A stretch of DNA of 64,000 nucleotides from Saccharospirillum sp040881935 (GTDB taxonomy: Bacteria > Pseudomonadota > Gammaproteobacteria > Pseudomonadales > Natronospirillaceae): positions 1 through 64,000 of the forward strand of contig NZ_JBBECH010000060.1 in the NCBI RefSeq assembly GCF_040881935.1. Direction: 5' to 3'. The notes beneath the pieces are model-generated. The model searched no databases. It was not told the DNA's origin and worked only from the letters and a program-made list of their open reading frames with translations. This document shows positions 8,076 through 16,887 of the stretch, in pieces (within the stretch, counting starts at the first letter, position 1; each line of letters opens with the position of its first letter). The translations under genes and the position numbers were made by a program.

Positions 8076-9200
8076 TTACAATAACGGCAATACCTGCCAT
8101 ATCGCATCAATATTAGCCGCACCCAGGCGCTGGCACCGGTCCGGCGACCAGCCGGTAGACGGCATGGGTGTGGCGGTGGTGTCCTTGAACGGCATTTCCA
8201 GCGTCATCGCCAGGCAGTTGTGATGTTCTGCTACATAAGCCGTACACAGGGTTAGGTTCGCCTTGCCGGGCTCAGCCATCGGGTAGCCGACATCGGTCTG
8301 GAAGTCCGGACAGGCGGTTTGCAACACCGACTTGAAGGTGCTGAGCTGCAAGGCCATGTGTTTGTTCCAGGCAGGAATGCCTTCGGCTCCGGCAATAAAG
8401 TTGTAAGGCAATTCTTCATCGCCGTGCACATCCAGGCAGAAATCCACCCCGGTTTTAGCCATGGCTTCGCGCACGAAGTAGACTTCCGGTGAAAATTTTT
8501 CACTCGGCTCCAGCCATTCACGGTTCAGGTTACGACCATGGGCGTTGCAGCGCAGATGCCCGCGCACACTACCATCGGGGTTCATATTGGGCACTACGTG
8601 GAAGACACAATGTTCCAGCAGTTGGCGGCTCAGGCTGTCCTGCTCGTCGAGCAGGCGCTCCAGAAAGCCCTCCATCCACCATTCTGCCATGGTCTCACCC
8701 GGGTGCTGACGGCCAATGATCCAGCAGACTTTTTTATCGGATGCAGGCTCACCGATGGTCAGCTGCGTCAGCGGGTGGCCATCCGGTGTAATGCACAGAG
8801 TGTCGGCCTGAACCAGAGGCGACGCCAGTGTTGCAGCGATCAACTGCTGGTGCCGTTCGAAGCTATAGGGCGCAAAATAGGCGTAATAAATACTGTCGGT
8901 CTCGGGGCTGTGTTCGATGGTCAGCGTTTGGCCGTCATACCGAGTCGGCACCCGAAACCAGAACTCACGGTCGTAGGACGCTACGGCCTGATAGTCGTGG
9001 AAGGCTCTCGGGAAAGACACCTGGCCCGCATTGGTGATGTCGAACCGGCACGGCTGATCGCGCGCATCCAGTACCTGAAAATAAAACCACTGTTTGTGCT
9101 CATCGCCAACATCGGAGCGAATTTGCAACTCGACAGCACCGGGATCGGATGCATCCAGGCAAATAATGTTACCGCCATCAAAGCGCTGATTAATGTGCAT
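8076..9200 (-). CDS. M14-family zinc carboxypeptidase (cytosolic CCP-like group)
   Basis: A 374-residue protein without a signal peptide. The N-terminal half (about 1-130) is the beta-rich domain found in bacterial relatives of cytosolic carboxypeptidases. It is followed by the M14 catalytic domain with zinc ligands in RQHPGETMAEWWMEG (HxxE) and the later His of FCLDVHGDEE, plus the substrate-binding NPDGSVRGHLRCNAHGRNLNREW. A glutamate in LEMPFKDT is the probable general base. A GGAG ribosome binding site supports the ATG at 9200. It probably trims C-terminal residues from peptides or proteins in the cytoplasm. Confidence 0.9.
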   Translation of the reverse strand: MHINQRFDGGNIICLDASDPGAVELQIRSDVGDEHKQWFYFQVLDARDQPCRFDITNAGQVSFPRAFHDYQAVASYDREFWFRVPTRYDGQTLTIEHSPETDSIYYAYFAPYSFERHQQLIAATLASPLVQADTLCITPDGHPLTQLTIGEPASDKKVCWIIGRQHPGETMAEWWMEGFLERLLDEQDSLSRQLLEHCVFHVVPNMNPDGSVRGHLRCNAHGRNLNREWLEPSEKFSPEVYFVREAMAKTGVDFCLDVHGDEELPYNFIAGAEGIPAWNKHMALQLSTFKSVLQTACPDFQTDVGYPMAEPGKANLTLCTAYVAEHHNCLAMTLEMPFKDTTATPMPSTGWSPDRCQRLGAANIDAIWQVLPLL

Positions 9201-9308
9201 GCTGTTCGCTCCCGTCTAAAACATCGTTATTGAAATGGCTATTGATGCTACCTCACCAATGCCGCCAGTAAAAAGGCAATCGTGAATCATTTTACTCAAA
9301 GTTGGTAA

Positions 9309-9551
9309 ATCATCCCCCGAACCCAGGAATCTGTCGGACTCCTAGACCTCACCACCGGCCAACAACCGCCGCAGGAACTGGACAGCTCAACAACCGTCAT
9401 CAACACCGTCGGTTCGAATCCTGCAGCCATTGGCTATGCCGACTCCGAGGCCCTGAACGACAGCGTTAAAGTCGTTATGCGCATACGCCTATTAAACCGC
9501 TCCGGGGGAACACTGTCTCAGAGTCCTGCTCCCCCTCTTCAAACTCCGTAA
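9309..9551 (+). pseudogene. Remnant of a PstS-like phosphate-binding protein (C-terminal part)
   Basis: A frame with no start codon is open from just after a TAA at 9306 to a TAA at 9549. Its middle reads like the end of the small PstS-like binding-protein family: PPQELDSSTTVINTV, then SNPAAIGYADSEAL, then VKVVMRI. Family members normally stop soon after this point, whereas here about 20 unrelated residues follow. The N-terminal two thirds, including any signal peptide, is absent. I read it as a decayed gene. It fills most of the 366-base gap before kynureninase. Confidence 0.6.
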
Positions 9552-9650
9552 CGCCTGGTCAACGCTTTGAAACGGTGCTTTTGCACCTGGAAATCTTCCA
9601 CAACTGACGACAAAACAGTAGGGTATCCGCAAAACAACGGAGCCCGCCTA

Positions 9651-10901
9651 ATGTCGTTAGATCGTAGCCACTGCCTTTCTCTGGATACTCAAGACCCCCT
9701 CGCCCCTCTGCGCAACCAGTTCGACATTCCCCACGACGTTCTGTATCTCGACGGCAACTCACTCGGCGCCCGGCCGAAGGCCGCCTCAGAGCGCGCGCGA
9801 CAGGTAATCGAACAGGAATGGGGCCAGGGCCTTATTCGCAGCTGGAATCAGGCGGGTTGGATAGATTTGCCGCGTCAGGTCGGTGGCCAGATCGCAGCGC
9901 TGATCGGTGCCAAACCGGAAGAAGTCGTGGTGACCGACTCGACCTCGGTTAACCTGTTCAAGGTCGCCGCAGCCGCCTTGAAACAACAGCTGAGCAAAGA
10001 CCCGTCACGGCGCGTCATCCTCTCGGAGCCGGGTAACTTCCCAACCGACCTGTACATGCTGCAGGGCCTCAGTCAGTTCATGAACGGCGGGCCAGTGCTG
10101 GAAACCCAGCCAGCCGAGGCTCTTATTGATCGCATCGGTCAGGATGTCGCGGTGGTCGTGCTAACCCACGTTCATTACAAAACCGGCAAACTTCATGACA
10201 TGGCGGCCATTACGCAACGTGCCCATGAACAGGGTGCACTGGTGGTATGGGACTTGAGCCACAGTGGCGGCGCCGTCGAAGTGGATCTCAATGGTGTTAA
10301 CGCCGATTTCGCCATCGGTTGCGGCTACAAATACCTTAACGGTGGACCGGGTGCACCGGGTTACATCTTCGTTGCGGAACGCCACCTGGCGTCATTCGAA
10401 CAGCCACTCAGTGGCTGGTTTGGCCATGAAGCCCCGTTTGCGATGCGCGACGACTTTGCACCGGCTGGCGACATCCGTCGCGCCCTAACCGGAACGCCTT
10501 CTGTTGTTGCTACCCAGTTGCTCAGCGTCGGCCTGGATACTTTCACCGATACCACCATGGCTGAATTACGTGCCAAATCCGTCGCATTGACCCAGCTGTT
10601 TATCGAGCTGGTCGAAACCCGCCTGCCAAACGCCGGTTTTAAACTGGTATCGCCTCGCAATGCCGACGAGCGTGGCAGCCAGGTCGCTTTGGCGCACCCG
10701 GAAGGGTACGCCATCATGCAGGCGCTGATTGACCGGGGTGTCATTGGTGATTTTCGGGCACCGGATATTCTGCGCTTTGGTTTTGCGCCGCTGTATGTAC
10801 GCTTTGTCGACGTATGGGACAGTGTTGAATGCCTGAAAGACATTATTGATAGCCGTTCCTGGGATCAGCCCAACTATCATGAGCGTCACGCAGTAACCTG
10901 A
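9651..10901 (+). CDS. kynU: Kynureninase
   Basis: A 416-residue PLP enzyme that cleaves kynurenine to anthranilate and alanine in tryptophan breakdown. The start at 9651 has an upstream GGAG and gives the usual family length; an earlier in-frame ATG at 9567 would add 28 unrelated residues. Motifs include DGNSLGARPK near the N-terminus, VWDLSHSGGAVEVDL (the PLP-contacting aspartate) and GYKYLNGGPGAPG with the Schiff-base lysine at residue 227. No other kynurenine-pathway gene is nearby. It converges on a TRAP operon, which might import the substrate or a related acid (inference). Confidence 0.96.
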   Translation: MSLDRSHCLSLDTQDPLAPLRNQFDIPHDVLYLDGNSLGARPKAASERARQVIEQEWGQGLIRSWNQAGWIDLPRQVGGQIAALIGAKPEEVVVTDSTSVNLFKVAAAALKQQLSKDPSRRVILSEPGNFPTDLYMLQGLSQFMNGGPVLETQPAEALIDRIGQDVAVVVLTHVHYKTGKLHDMAAITQRAHEQGALVVWDLSHSGGAVEVDLNGVNADFAIGCGYKYLNGGPGAPGYIFVAERHLASFEQPLSGWFGHEAPFAMRDDFAPAGDIRRALTGTPSVVATQLLSVGLDTFTDTTMAELRAKSVALTQLFIELVETRLPNAGFKLVSPRNADERGSQVALAHPEGYAIMQALIDRGVIGDFRAPDILRFGFAPLYVRFVDVWDSVECLKDIIDSRSWDQPNYHERHAVT

Positions 10902-10907
10902 TTCATT

Positions 10908-10935
10908 AAAAAAAAGGGGCTGATTATCAGCCCCT
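10908..10935 (-). terminator. Terminator of the dctPQM operon
   Basis: A ten-base-pair perfect stem, AGGGGCTGAT/ATCAGCCCCT, with a one-base centre is followed on the minus strand by a run of T. It sits between the converging kynU and dctM ends. The plus-strand side lacks a T run, so it mainly serves the TRAP operon. Confidence 0.85.
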
Positions 10936-10954
10936 GAATCCCAGCAAAGCCTCC

Positions 10955-12316
10955 TTACCCGTAGCGCATTTCAGGCAACCACAACACCAGCGGCTCCCAG
11001 AAAAAGACCAGCGTTACCGCCAGTACTTGCAGTGCAATAAAGGGCATCACACCTTTGTAAATATCGGTCGTTTTAATCTCCGGCGGTGCCACGCCTTTCA
11101 GGTAAAACAGTGAGAACCCAACCGGCGGCGTTAAAAATGACGTCTGCAAGGTTAGCGCAAACAACACCACAAACCAGGTCAGATCGAACCCAAGCTGCAC
11201 CACCACCGGCCCGACCAGCGGCAGCAAGATCAGACTGATTTCCAGCCAGTCCAGAAAAAACCCGGCTACAAAGGCAATAAACAATATCACCAGAATAATG
11301 CCGCCTGGCGACAACGGGATACCAGTCAACAAACCCGCTATGAATTCGTCGCCCCCCAGAGAACGAAGTACGACTGCAAACGCCGTTGCACCCAGAAAGA
11401 TCCCGAACACGAAGGCCGTCGTGATGGTTGTCTTGCGGGACACATCGCGCAGCACTTCCCAGTTCAACCGGCCGTTCATGGCTGCCAGAATCGTTGCGCC
11501 CAGCGCACCCACACCAGACGCTTCGGTAGGCGTCGCGATCCCAAAGAAAATGGACCCGAGTACCGCAAGAATCAGCGACAAGGGAGGAAGAACCGAACGC
11601 AAGGTTTCTATGACAACGTCGCGCGTAATCGGTGGCAAATCAGCTTTTGGAGGTGCCAGAGAAGGTTTCAACCAGGCAGCGATTACCACGAACGCAATAT
11701 AGAGAAAACCCAGCATCACACCGGGTATCAATGCACCCATAAACAGATCACCCACCGACAACGACAACTGATCGGCCATGATGATCAGCATAATGCTCGG
11801 AGGAATCATAATGCCCAGCGTGCCCGAAGACGCAACGATGCCACTGGCGAAGGCTGGTGAATATTTTTGGTCCAGCATTACCGGCAAAGACAACATGGCC
11901 AGCAATACCACAGAAGCACCCACAATACCGGTTGAGGCCGCCAGCAGAATCCCGATTAGAATAACAGCGACCCCGAGGCCACCATTGAAACGCCCGAACA
12001 GATTGACAAAGTTGACCATTAACCGCTCGGCAACACCGGAGCGTTCGAGCATCAGCCCCATAAAAATAAACATGGGTAAGGCGACCATAATCCATTTGGT
12101 CATCTGGTCATAAATTCGCTGAACGACGATGCCGAATATATTCCAATCGGTTAAAAAATAGGTATCAGCGTCCAGATAATTATAGGCCAGAACCGCACCA
12201 ATACTAAAAAAGACGGATACGCCCGCCAGGACCCAGGCCACCGGAAATCCGGTGAAAATAAGCAGAATAAAACTGCCCAGCATGGCCATGACGATGAGTT
12301 CGTAGGTTTCAAACAC
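10955..12316 (-). CDS. dctM: TRAP transporter large permease subunit, DctM family
   Basis: An inner-membrane protein of about 453 residues with some 12 hydrophobic segments. Family stretches include PMFIFMGLMLERSGVAERL, GASVVLLAMLSLPVML, GTLGIMIPPSIMLI and SFLTPPVGFSLFYL. It forms the Na+-coupled transport channel together with DctQ. The longest frame opens at 12334, but a GTG at 12316 has GGAG seven bases upstream and gives the usual family N-terminus, so I prefer it. It is the last gene of the dctP-dctQ-dctM unit. Confidence 0.93.
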   Translation of the reverse strand: MFETYELIVMAMLGSFILLIFTGFPVAWVLAGVSVFFSIGAVLAYNYLDADTYFLTDWNIFGIVVQRIYDQMTKWIMVALPMFIFMGLMLERSGVAERLMVNFVNLFGRFNGGLGVAVILIGILLAASTGIVGASVVLLAMLSLPVMLDQKYSPAFASGIVASSGTLGIMIPPSIMLIIMADQLSLSVGDLFMGALIPGVMLGFLYIAFVVIAAWLKPSLAPPKADLPPITRDVVIETLRSVLPPLSLILAVLGSIFFGIATPTEASGVGALGATILAAMNGRLNWEVLRDVSRKTTITTAFVFGIFLGATAFAVVLRSLGGDEFIAGLLTGIPLSPGGIILVILFIAFVAGFFLDWLEISLILLPLVGPVVVQLGFDLTWFVVLFALTLQTSFLTPPVGFSLFYLKGVAPPEIKTTDIYKGVMPFIALQVLAVTLVFFWEPLVLWLPEMRYG

Positions 12317-12371
12317 AACAAGTCTCCACGGCAAGTTCGACCGTTACAACACAACAACAGATAACATTGGA

Positions 12372-12971
12372 TCAGCGATCAGCCGCGACCCGTGCCCGGG
12401 GGAAACCGGTAATAAATGACAACGCCCGCACAAACCGACTCAGCGCCGCCAACAACAACAATCCAAACCCAATCAGAATGACCGACTTTATCAACCAGCG
12501 CATCGGCAGACCGCCCGGAGATCCGGACACCTCACCCATCAGGTAAGCGCGTTCGACAAAGGGGTAGGCGTAGTAGAGTACAAACAAACAAAACGGCATC
12601 AAAAACAGGCCGAGCCCAAGTAGCTCGATCATTGCTCGTTTGCGATGTGACAGTTTTTCAGCCAGTACATCCACCCGAACATGTCCGTCGTGCAATACGC
12701 AGTAAGACAAACCGATCATGAAACCGATTGAATAGATGTGCCACTGCAACTCCTCCAGTGCAACGTAGGAGTTACTGAAGAAATAGCGCAGGATGACGTT
12801 CAACACCACCAGCACCATTAACAGTATCCAGCTCCACGAAAAAAAGCGTCCGACGACTTCAAGAAAGGCCTCGAGCCGGTCGGACAGCCAGGTATTCGGA
12901 TAAGGAACGGCGGTGGGGCCATGCCCCACCGCTTGCTCCACCTGTTCAAGATCGAGCTTTATGTCAGACAT
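12372..12971 (-). CDS. dctQ: TRAP transporter small permease subunit, DctQ family
   Basis: A 199-residue membrane protein with four hydrophobic helices (about 45-65, 80-100, 120-145, 160-185). The DctQ signature EELQWHIYSIGFMIGLSYCVLHDGHVRVDVL lies across helix two and its loop. A 35-residue N-terminal cytoplasmic extension precedes the first helix. It sits three bases after dctP and 55 bases before dctM, in one operon. Confidence 0.93.
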   Translation of the reverse strand: MSDIKLDLEQVEQAVGHGPTAVPYPNTWLSDRLEAFLEVVGRFFSWSWILLMVLVVLNVILRYFFSNSYVALEELQWHIYSIGFMIGLSYCVLHDGHVRVDVLAEKLSHRKRAMIELLGLGLFLMPFCLFVLYYAYPFVERAYLMGEVSGSPGGLPMRWLIKSVILIGFGLLLLAALSRFVRALSFITGFPRARVAADR

Positions 12972-12974
12972 GGA

Positions 12975-14045
12975 TCAGTCCTGTGCATGCCAGTCACGTG
13001 ACAGGTAACCATACTTCTTCCAGGTAGCATGTTCCGCCTGGAATGTTTTCATGGAGCTGTAGATCCGGCCAAACATGTCGTCTTGCTCGGAATACTTGGC
13101 CATGACTGACGCGGTAGCGTCTTCAAAGGCACCCAGCATGTCGGCATCGTACTGACGCAGGTTCACGCCTTCTTCGGCGAACTCATTCAGCACAGCGCCC
13201 TGCAGTGCTTCGGCTTTCGCCAGAGCAACGGCATTACCAGCCATGCACGAAGATTCGATCAGGCTTTGCGTCTGGCCGTTCAACTTGTTCCACTCATCCA
13301 GATTGATGTACAGGAACTGGTTAGTTGAAGGCTGGTGCCAACCTGGCAGGTAGTAGTACTTGGCAACCTGTGAAAAGCCCAACTGCTTGTCAACGGTTGG
13401 CAGCGAGAATTCAGTCGCGTCCAGTACGCCGGTTTCCAGAGCCTGATACAGCTCACCACCGGGCAGTACGTTAATCGACATGCCGAACTCGCCCATGATT
13501 TCGCCACCGAGGCCCGCAGCACGGAATTTCAGACCACGCAAATCGTCAACCGAGTTCATTTCTTCGGTAAACCAGCCCGCTGATTCAGGGCTAATGGTGC
13601 CACACAGAATCGGGTAAACGTTGTACGGCTCAAACATTTCTTTCAGCAGGTCGTCACCACCGTGGTGATACATCCAGGCCAGAAATTCCTGGGATTCAAG
13701 TCCGAAAGGCGTCGCGCCATAAAGCGCCGAGCCGGGTACCTGACCCCACTCATATCCCATCCAGGAATAACCGGCTGAAATGTTACCGGCACTGACGTTA
13801 TCAAATACTGACAAGGCCGGAATCAGCGCACCGGGCTCTACCGTCTGCAGTGTTACCCGACCATCACTGATGGTGGAAACCATGTCGGCAACAACCGGCA
13901 TGGTGTCGCCCAATGCAGTCAGTGACGATGAAAACGCCATCGGAACCTGCCAGCGAACCCGGTTAAATTCAGCCTGAGCGGCAAAGGGCGCAGCGGCCAG
14001 GGTGGTGGCCAGTACGGCCAGGGGCAATGCTTTTTTCATGATCAT
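12975..14045 (-). CDS. dctP: TRAP transporter substrate-binding protein, DctP family
   Basis: A 356-residue periplasmic binding protein with a signal peptide (cleavage after AAQA, about residue 25). It has the DctP segments GLKFRAAGLGGEIMGEFGMSINVLPGGELYQALETGVLDATEF, WHQPSTNQFLYINLDEWNKL and a C-terminal helix bundle. The wording of the binding region resembles TRAP proteins for mono- and dicarboxylic acids such as 2-oxo or mandelate-type acids, but the ligand is unknown. First gene of a dctPQM operon that converges on kynureninase. Confidence 0.92.
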   Translation of the reverse strand: MIMKKALPLAVLATTLAAAPFAAQAEFNRVRWQVPMAFSSSLTALGDTMPVVADMVSTISDGRVTLQTVEPGALIPALSVFDNVSAGNISAGYSWMGYEWGQVPGSALYGATPFGLESQEFLAWMYHHGGDDLLKEMFEPYNVYPILCGTISPESAGWFTEEMNSVDDLRGLKFRAAGLGGEIMGEFGMSINVLPGGELYQALETGVLDATEFSLPTVDKQLGFSQVAKYYYLPGWHQPSTNQFLYINLDEWNKLNGQTQSLIESSCMAGNAVALAKAEALQGAVLNEFAEEGVNLRQYDADMLGAFEDATASVMAKYSEQDDMFGRIYSSMKTFQAEHATWKKYGYLSRDWHAQD

Positions 14046-14114
14046 TGTCTCTCTGTTTTTGTAGTTGTGGAGTGAGTCTTAATGCTTTCTACCAAATCTA
14101 CTGGTCTGGCTCTG

Positions 14115-14155
14115 AGCCTCCTGATGTCGGCAAAACCGACATCCAAAAAGAGGCT
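14115..14155. other. Nested hairpin in the dctP upstream region
   Basis: A perfect inner hairpin, GATGTCGG-CAAAA-CCGACATC (14123-14143), lies inside an outer pair AGCCTC/GAGGCT (14115-14120 and 14150-14155). It sits 70 bases upstream of dctP, on the side from which that operon is transcribed. It could be part of a leader RNA or debris of a repeat. Nothing identifies it as a known riboswitch. Confidence 0.35.
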
Positions 14156-14227
14156 TGGCTTGACCCGTGGGTGTAAGCCAGTGACTGCATGCTAGGCCGA
14201 GCCTTCGGGCGTGGCTTTCGTTCGTTA

Positions 14228-14296
14228 GTAGGAGAGTCCTACAGGCCGCCTAAATTCGGGCGCTGGCGGGCCTCCTGCTTTGGTAGGAGAGGCTAC
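14228..14296. repeat. Pair of GTAGGAG-type palindromic repeats
   Basis: Two related sequences lie 55 bases apart: GTAGGA-GAG-TCCTAC (14228-14242), a perfect hairpin, and GTAGGAGAGGCTAC (14283-14296), a degenerate one. A GCC-rich stretch lies between. The GTAGGAG wording recalls small REP-like repeats of pseudomonads. They adjoin the first copy of the long palindrome family. The 507-base gap between dctP and rimO holds this, the hairpin at 14115, the palindrome at 14311 and the rimO promoter. Confidence 0.4.
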
Positions 14297-14310
14297 AGAG
14301 GTGGCGAGCA

Positions 14311-14404
14311 GCGGTCACCGGGTAAGCCTGTAGATCCATCCATGGAGCCTAGACCGCAGCATCCATGCTGCGGACTCCCCCACAGAGGCTTACCCGGTGA
14401 CCGC
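14311..14404 (+). repeat. Junction palindrome, copy A
   Basis: The outer arms GCGGTCACCGGGTAAGCCT (14311-14329) and its exact complement (14386-14404) form a perfect 19-bp stem. They enclose a CCATCCATGG hairpin and the hairpin CCGCAGCA-TCCA-TGCTGCGG (14354-14373). Compared with other copies, about 17 bases of the left inner flank are missing (the GGGGTCGGCGT part). It lies between the divergent dctP and rimO genes. Confidence 0.85.
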
Positions 14405-14491
14405 AGCGAGCGTATGCATTCCAGCCAACTCCAAACTCCAGTTCAAAAAACAGGTAATACAAAGAAACACAGCGAATCAGGAGCGCGGCGC

Positions 14492-14519
14492 TTGAAGCCA
14501 GATTGGAAGGCGCTACAAT
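14492..14519 (+). promoter_or_regulatory. Probable sigma-70 promoter of rimO
   Basis: TTGAAG (14492-14497) and TACAAT (14514-14519) are separated by 16 bases. Transcription would begin near 14526, about 27 bases before the rimO ATG at 14553. That placement also argues against the in-frame TTG at 14532 as the start. Confidence 0.6.
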
Positions 14520-14552
14520 ACCGCTCCTTTTTTGACCAGCACCGAGGTTTTC

Positions 14553-15911
14553 ATGACCACCCATATCGTCAACCCCCGCGAAGGCAAGCCTGTTTCAGAG
14601 CAGGGGCGTGTTGGTTTTGTCAGCCTGGGCTGCCCGAAAAACACCGTCGACTCCGAACGCATCCTGACTCAGCTGCGCGCTGAAGGGTACGATGTGGTGC
14701 CGTCTTACCACGATGCGGATGTGGTGATCGTTAACACCTGCGGCTTTATTGATTCGGCGGTTAAGGAATCACTCGATACCATCGGCGAAGCGTTGCGCGA
14801 GAACGGCAAGGTGCTGGTCACCGGTTGCCTGGGCGCCAAGGAAAACGACATCCGGGAAGTCCATCCGAATGTGCTGGCCGTTACCGGGCCCCATGCCTAC
14901 GAGGAAGTGGTGCGCCAGGTTCATGATGTGGTGCCGCCGCGTCACGACCCTTTCATATCGCTTGTGCCGGATACAGGCGTCAAATTGACACCGAAGCATT
15001 ACGCCTATTTGAAAATTTCCGAAGGCTGCAACCACCGCTGCACCTTCTGCATTATTCCGTCGTTCCGGGGCGATCTGGTCAGTCGCCCTGTCGGACAGGT
15101 GTTGAGCGAGGCGGAACGTCTGGTGAAAAACGGCACCAAAGAGCTGCTGGTAATCTCACAGGACACCAGCGCCTACGGTGTCGACATGAAATACCGTACC
15201 GATTTCTGGAACGGCAAGCCGGTGAAAACCCGGATGAAGGAACTCTGCGAAGAGCTGGGTCAACTGGATGCCTGGGTGCGGTTGCACTACGTCTACCCCT
15301 ACCCGCACGTCGACGACATCATCCCGCTGATGGCCGAAAACCGTATTCTGCCGTATCTGGACATTCCCTTTCAGCACGCCAGCCCCTCCGTGTTGAAAGC
15401 AATGAAACGCCCGGCGCACGCCGAGAAGGTGCTGAATCGCATCCACAAATGGCGTGAAATCTGCCCGGATATAACCCTGCGTTCGACTTTTATTGTCGGC
15501 TTCCCGGGTGAAACCGAGGCCGACTTCCAGATGCTGCTCGATTTTCTGGAAGAAGCACAGCTAGACCGTGTCGGCGCTTTCCAGTACTCAAACGTCGACG
15601 GGGCCGCTTCAGCCGCCCTGCCCAATCATGTTGACGAAGCGGTTAAACAAGAGCGCTACGACCGTTTTATGGAAGTGCAGCAGCGCATCAGCACGGCCCG
15701 CTTGCAGGCCAAGGTCGGAACCGACATCGAAGTCATCGTCGATGAAGTGGTGGCCGAAGGCGCCGTTGCCCGTTCAAAAGCCGATGCACCGGATATCGAT
15801 GGCCAGGTCTTTCTCGATAACCAGACCCAACTCAAACCCGGCGACCGCCTCTGGGTCCATGTCGAAGATGCCGATGAATATGACCTTTGGGCTCACCCGA
15901 TTACGCGGTAA
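14553..15911 (+). CDS. rimO: Ribosomal protein S12 methylthiotransferase RimO
   Basis: A 452-residue radical-SAM enzyme that adds a methylthio group to an aspartate of ribosomal protein S12. It has the UPF0004 domain with cluster-binding cysteines in SLGCPKN, VNTCGFID and VTGCLGAKE. The radical-SAM motif CNHRCTFC follows (CxxxCxxC, about residue 157), and a C-terminal TRAM domain covers about 385-452. The ATG at 14553 has GAGG five bases upstream and was chosen over an in-frame TTG at 14532. It is a single-gene unit read divergently from dctP. Confidence 0.97.
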   Translation: MTTHIVNPREGKPVSEQGRVGFVSLGCPKNTVDSERILTQLRAEGYDVVPSYHDADVVIVNTCGFIDSAVKESLDTIGEALRENGKVLVTGCLGAKENDIREVHPNVLAVTGPHAYEEVVRQVHDVVPPRHDPFISLVPDTGVKLTPKHYAYLKISEGCNHRCTFCIIPSFRGDLVSRPVGQVLSEAERLVKNGTKELLVISQDTSAYGVDMKYRTDFWNGKPVKTRMKELCEELGQLDAWVRLHYVYPYPHVDDIIPLMAENRILPYLDIPFQHASPSVLKAMKRPAHAEKVLNRIHKWREICPDITLRSTFIVGFPGETEADFQMLLDFLEEAQLDRVGAFQYSNVDGAASAALPNHVDEAVKQERYDRFMEVQQRISTARLQAKVGTDIEVIVDEVVAEGAVARSKADAPDIDGQVFLDNQTQLKPGDRLWVHVEDADEYDLWAHPITR

Positions 15912-15952
15912 AACCCTGTGCTGGAAATTCAAGTTTCGTAGTTCGGTTCAAC

Positions 15953-16858
15953 TCAGAGGCGTTGGTCCGCACCGGATACCGGGTACTCCACCTTTAATCT
16001 CCGCCTCAACCACTCTATACAAGCCCTTACCTTGGGCGACAAATGCCGGTTGGGCGGGTATAGCGCCCATACACCCTCTTCCGCCGGTGCAAAGGCATCC
16101 AGCACCGTCACCAGCCGCCCAGCCTGAATGTCCTCTTTAACGTAGTAGTCCGGCAATTGAACAATGCCTAGTCCATTCAGGGCCGCATCCCGCAACGCCG
16201 GCCCGCTATTGCATCGAAGCCGGCCAGTGACCCGGATATCCCGCCGCTCACCCTGGTCGGTAAAGCGCCAGTGGTCCAGTGTGCCCAGCAGGCAGGAATG
16301 GTTTTTCAGTTCGGCCAGGGTGTGTGGCTGCCCGAACCGGGCGAGATAGTCAGGTGATGCGCAGACAAACTGGGCTCTATGCGCCAGTGGCCGGGCCACC
16401 AGGCGTTCGTCTTCCAGCACACCGACCCGAATCGCCATGTCGATGCCGGATTCGATCAGGTCGAGGCGTTGGTTGGTCAGTTGCAAGTCTATTTCGAGCC
16501 GCGGGTGGTGCATTGTAAACTCGGCGATCAATGGGGCGATGTAGCGCTCGCCATAAGACAGCGGCGCGGTGATCCGCAACCGCCCGGTCGGTTCAGACAG
16601 GCGCTCGCCGATGGCCTGTTCGGCCTCGACCAGGCCATCGAGCAAAGCGCGACAGTGGTTATAGTAGATCCGGCCATCGTCGGTCAGAGTGACCGAGCGC
16701 GTTGTGCGCTGAAACAACTGAACATCCAGCCGGTCTTCTAACCGGCTGATCTGACGGCTGATATTCGCGACTGAACTGCCCAGCCGTTCAGCAGCCCTGG
16801 TAAAACTGCGCGTCTCGGCGACCGCCACACACTCTTCAATGCCATCCCAACGCGCCAT
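15953..16858 (-). CDS. LysR-family transcriptional regulator
   Basis: A 301-residue regulator with an N-terminal helix-turn-helix (CVAVAETRSFTRAAERLGSSVANISRQISRLEDRLDVQLF) and a LysR effector domain. The C-terminal motif LSPKVRACIEWLRRRL is typical. It is divergent from frmA, with a clear palindrome between them, so it probably regulates formaldehyde oxidation, as LysR proteins do in many pseudomonad-type frm clusters. The inducer is not known. Confidence 0.92.
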   Translation of the reverse strand: MARWDGIEECVAVAETRSFTRAAERLGSSVANISRQISRLEDRLDVQLFQRTTRSVTLTDDGRIYYNHCRALLDGLVEAEQAIGERLSEPTGRLRITAPLSYGERYIAPLIAEFTMHHPRLEIDLQLTNQRLDLIESGIDMAIRVGVLEDERLVARPLAHRAQFVCASPDYLARFGQPHTLAELKNHSCLLGTLDHWRFTDQGERRDIRVTGRLRCNSGPALRDAALNGLGIVQLPDYYVKEDIQAGRLVTVLDAFAPAEEGVWALYPPNRHLSPKVRACIEWLRRRLKVEYPVSGADQRL

Positions 16859-16887
16859 CGGCTTCTCTCACTCTATTATTGCCAATC

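Noticed and set aside
9410..9430. tRNA-like T-arm wording GGTTCGAATCC in the gap before kynureninase
   Set aside because: No acceptor, D or anticodon arm is present, and the bases are better explained as codons of the PstS-like remnant.
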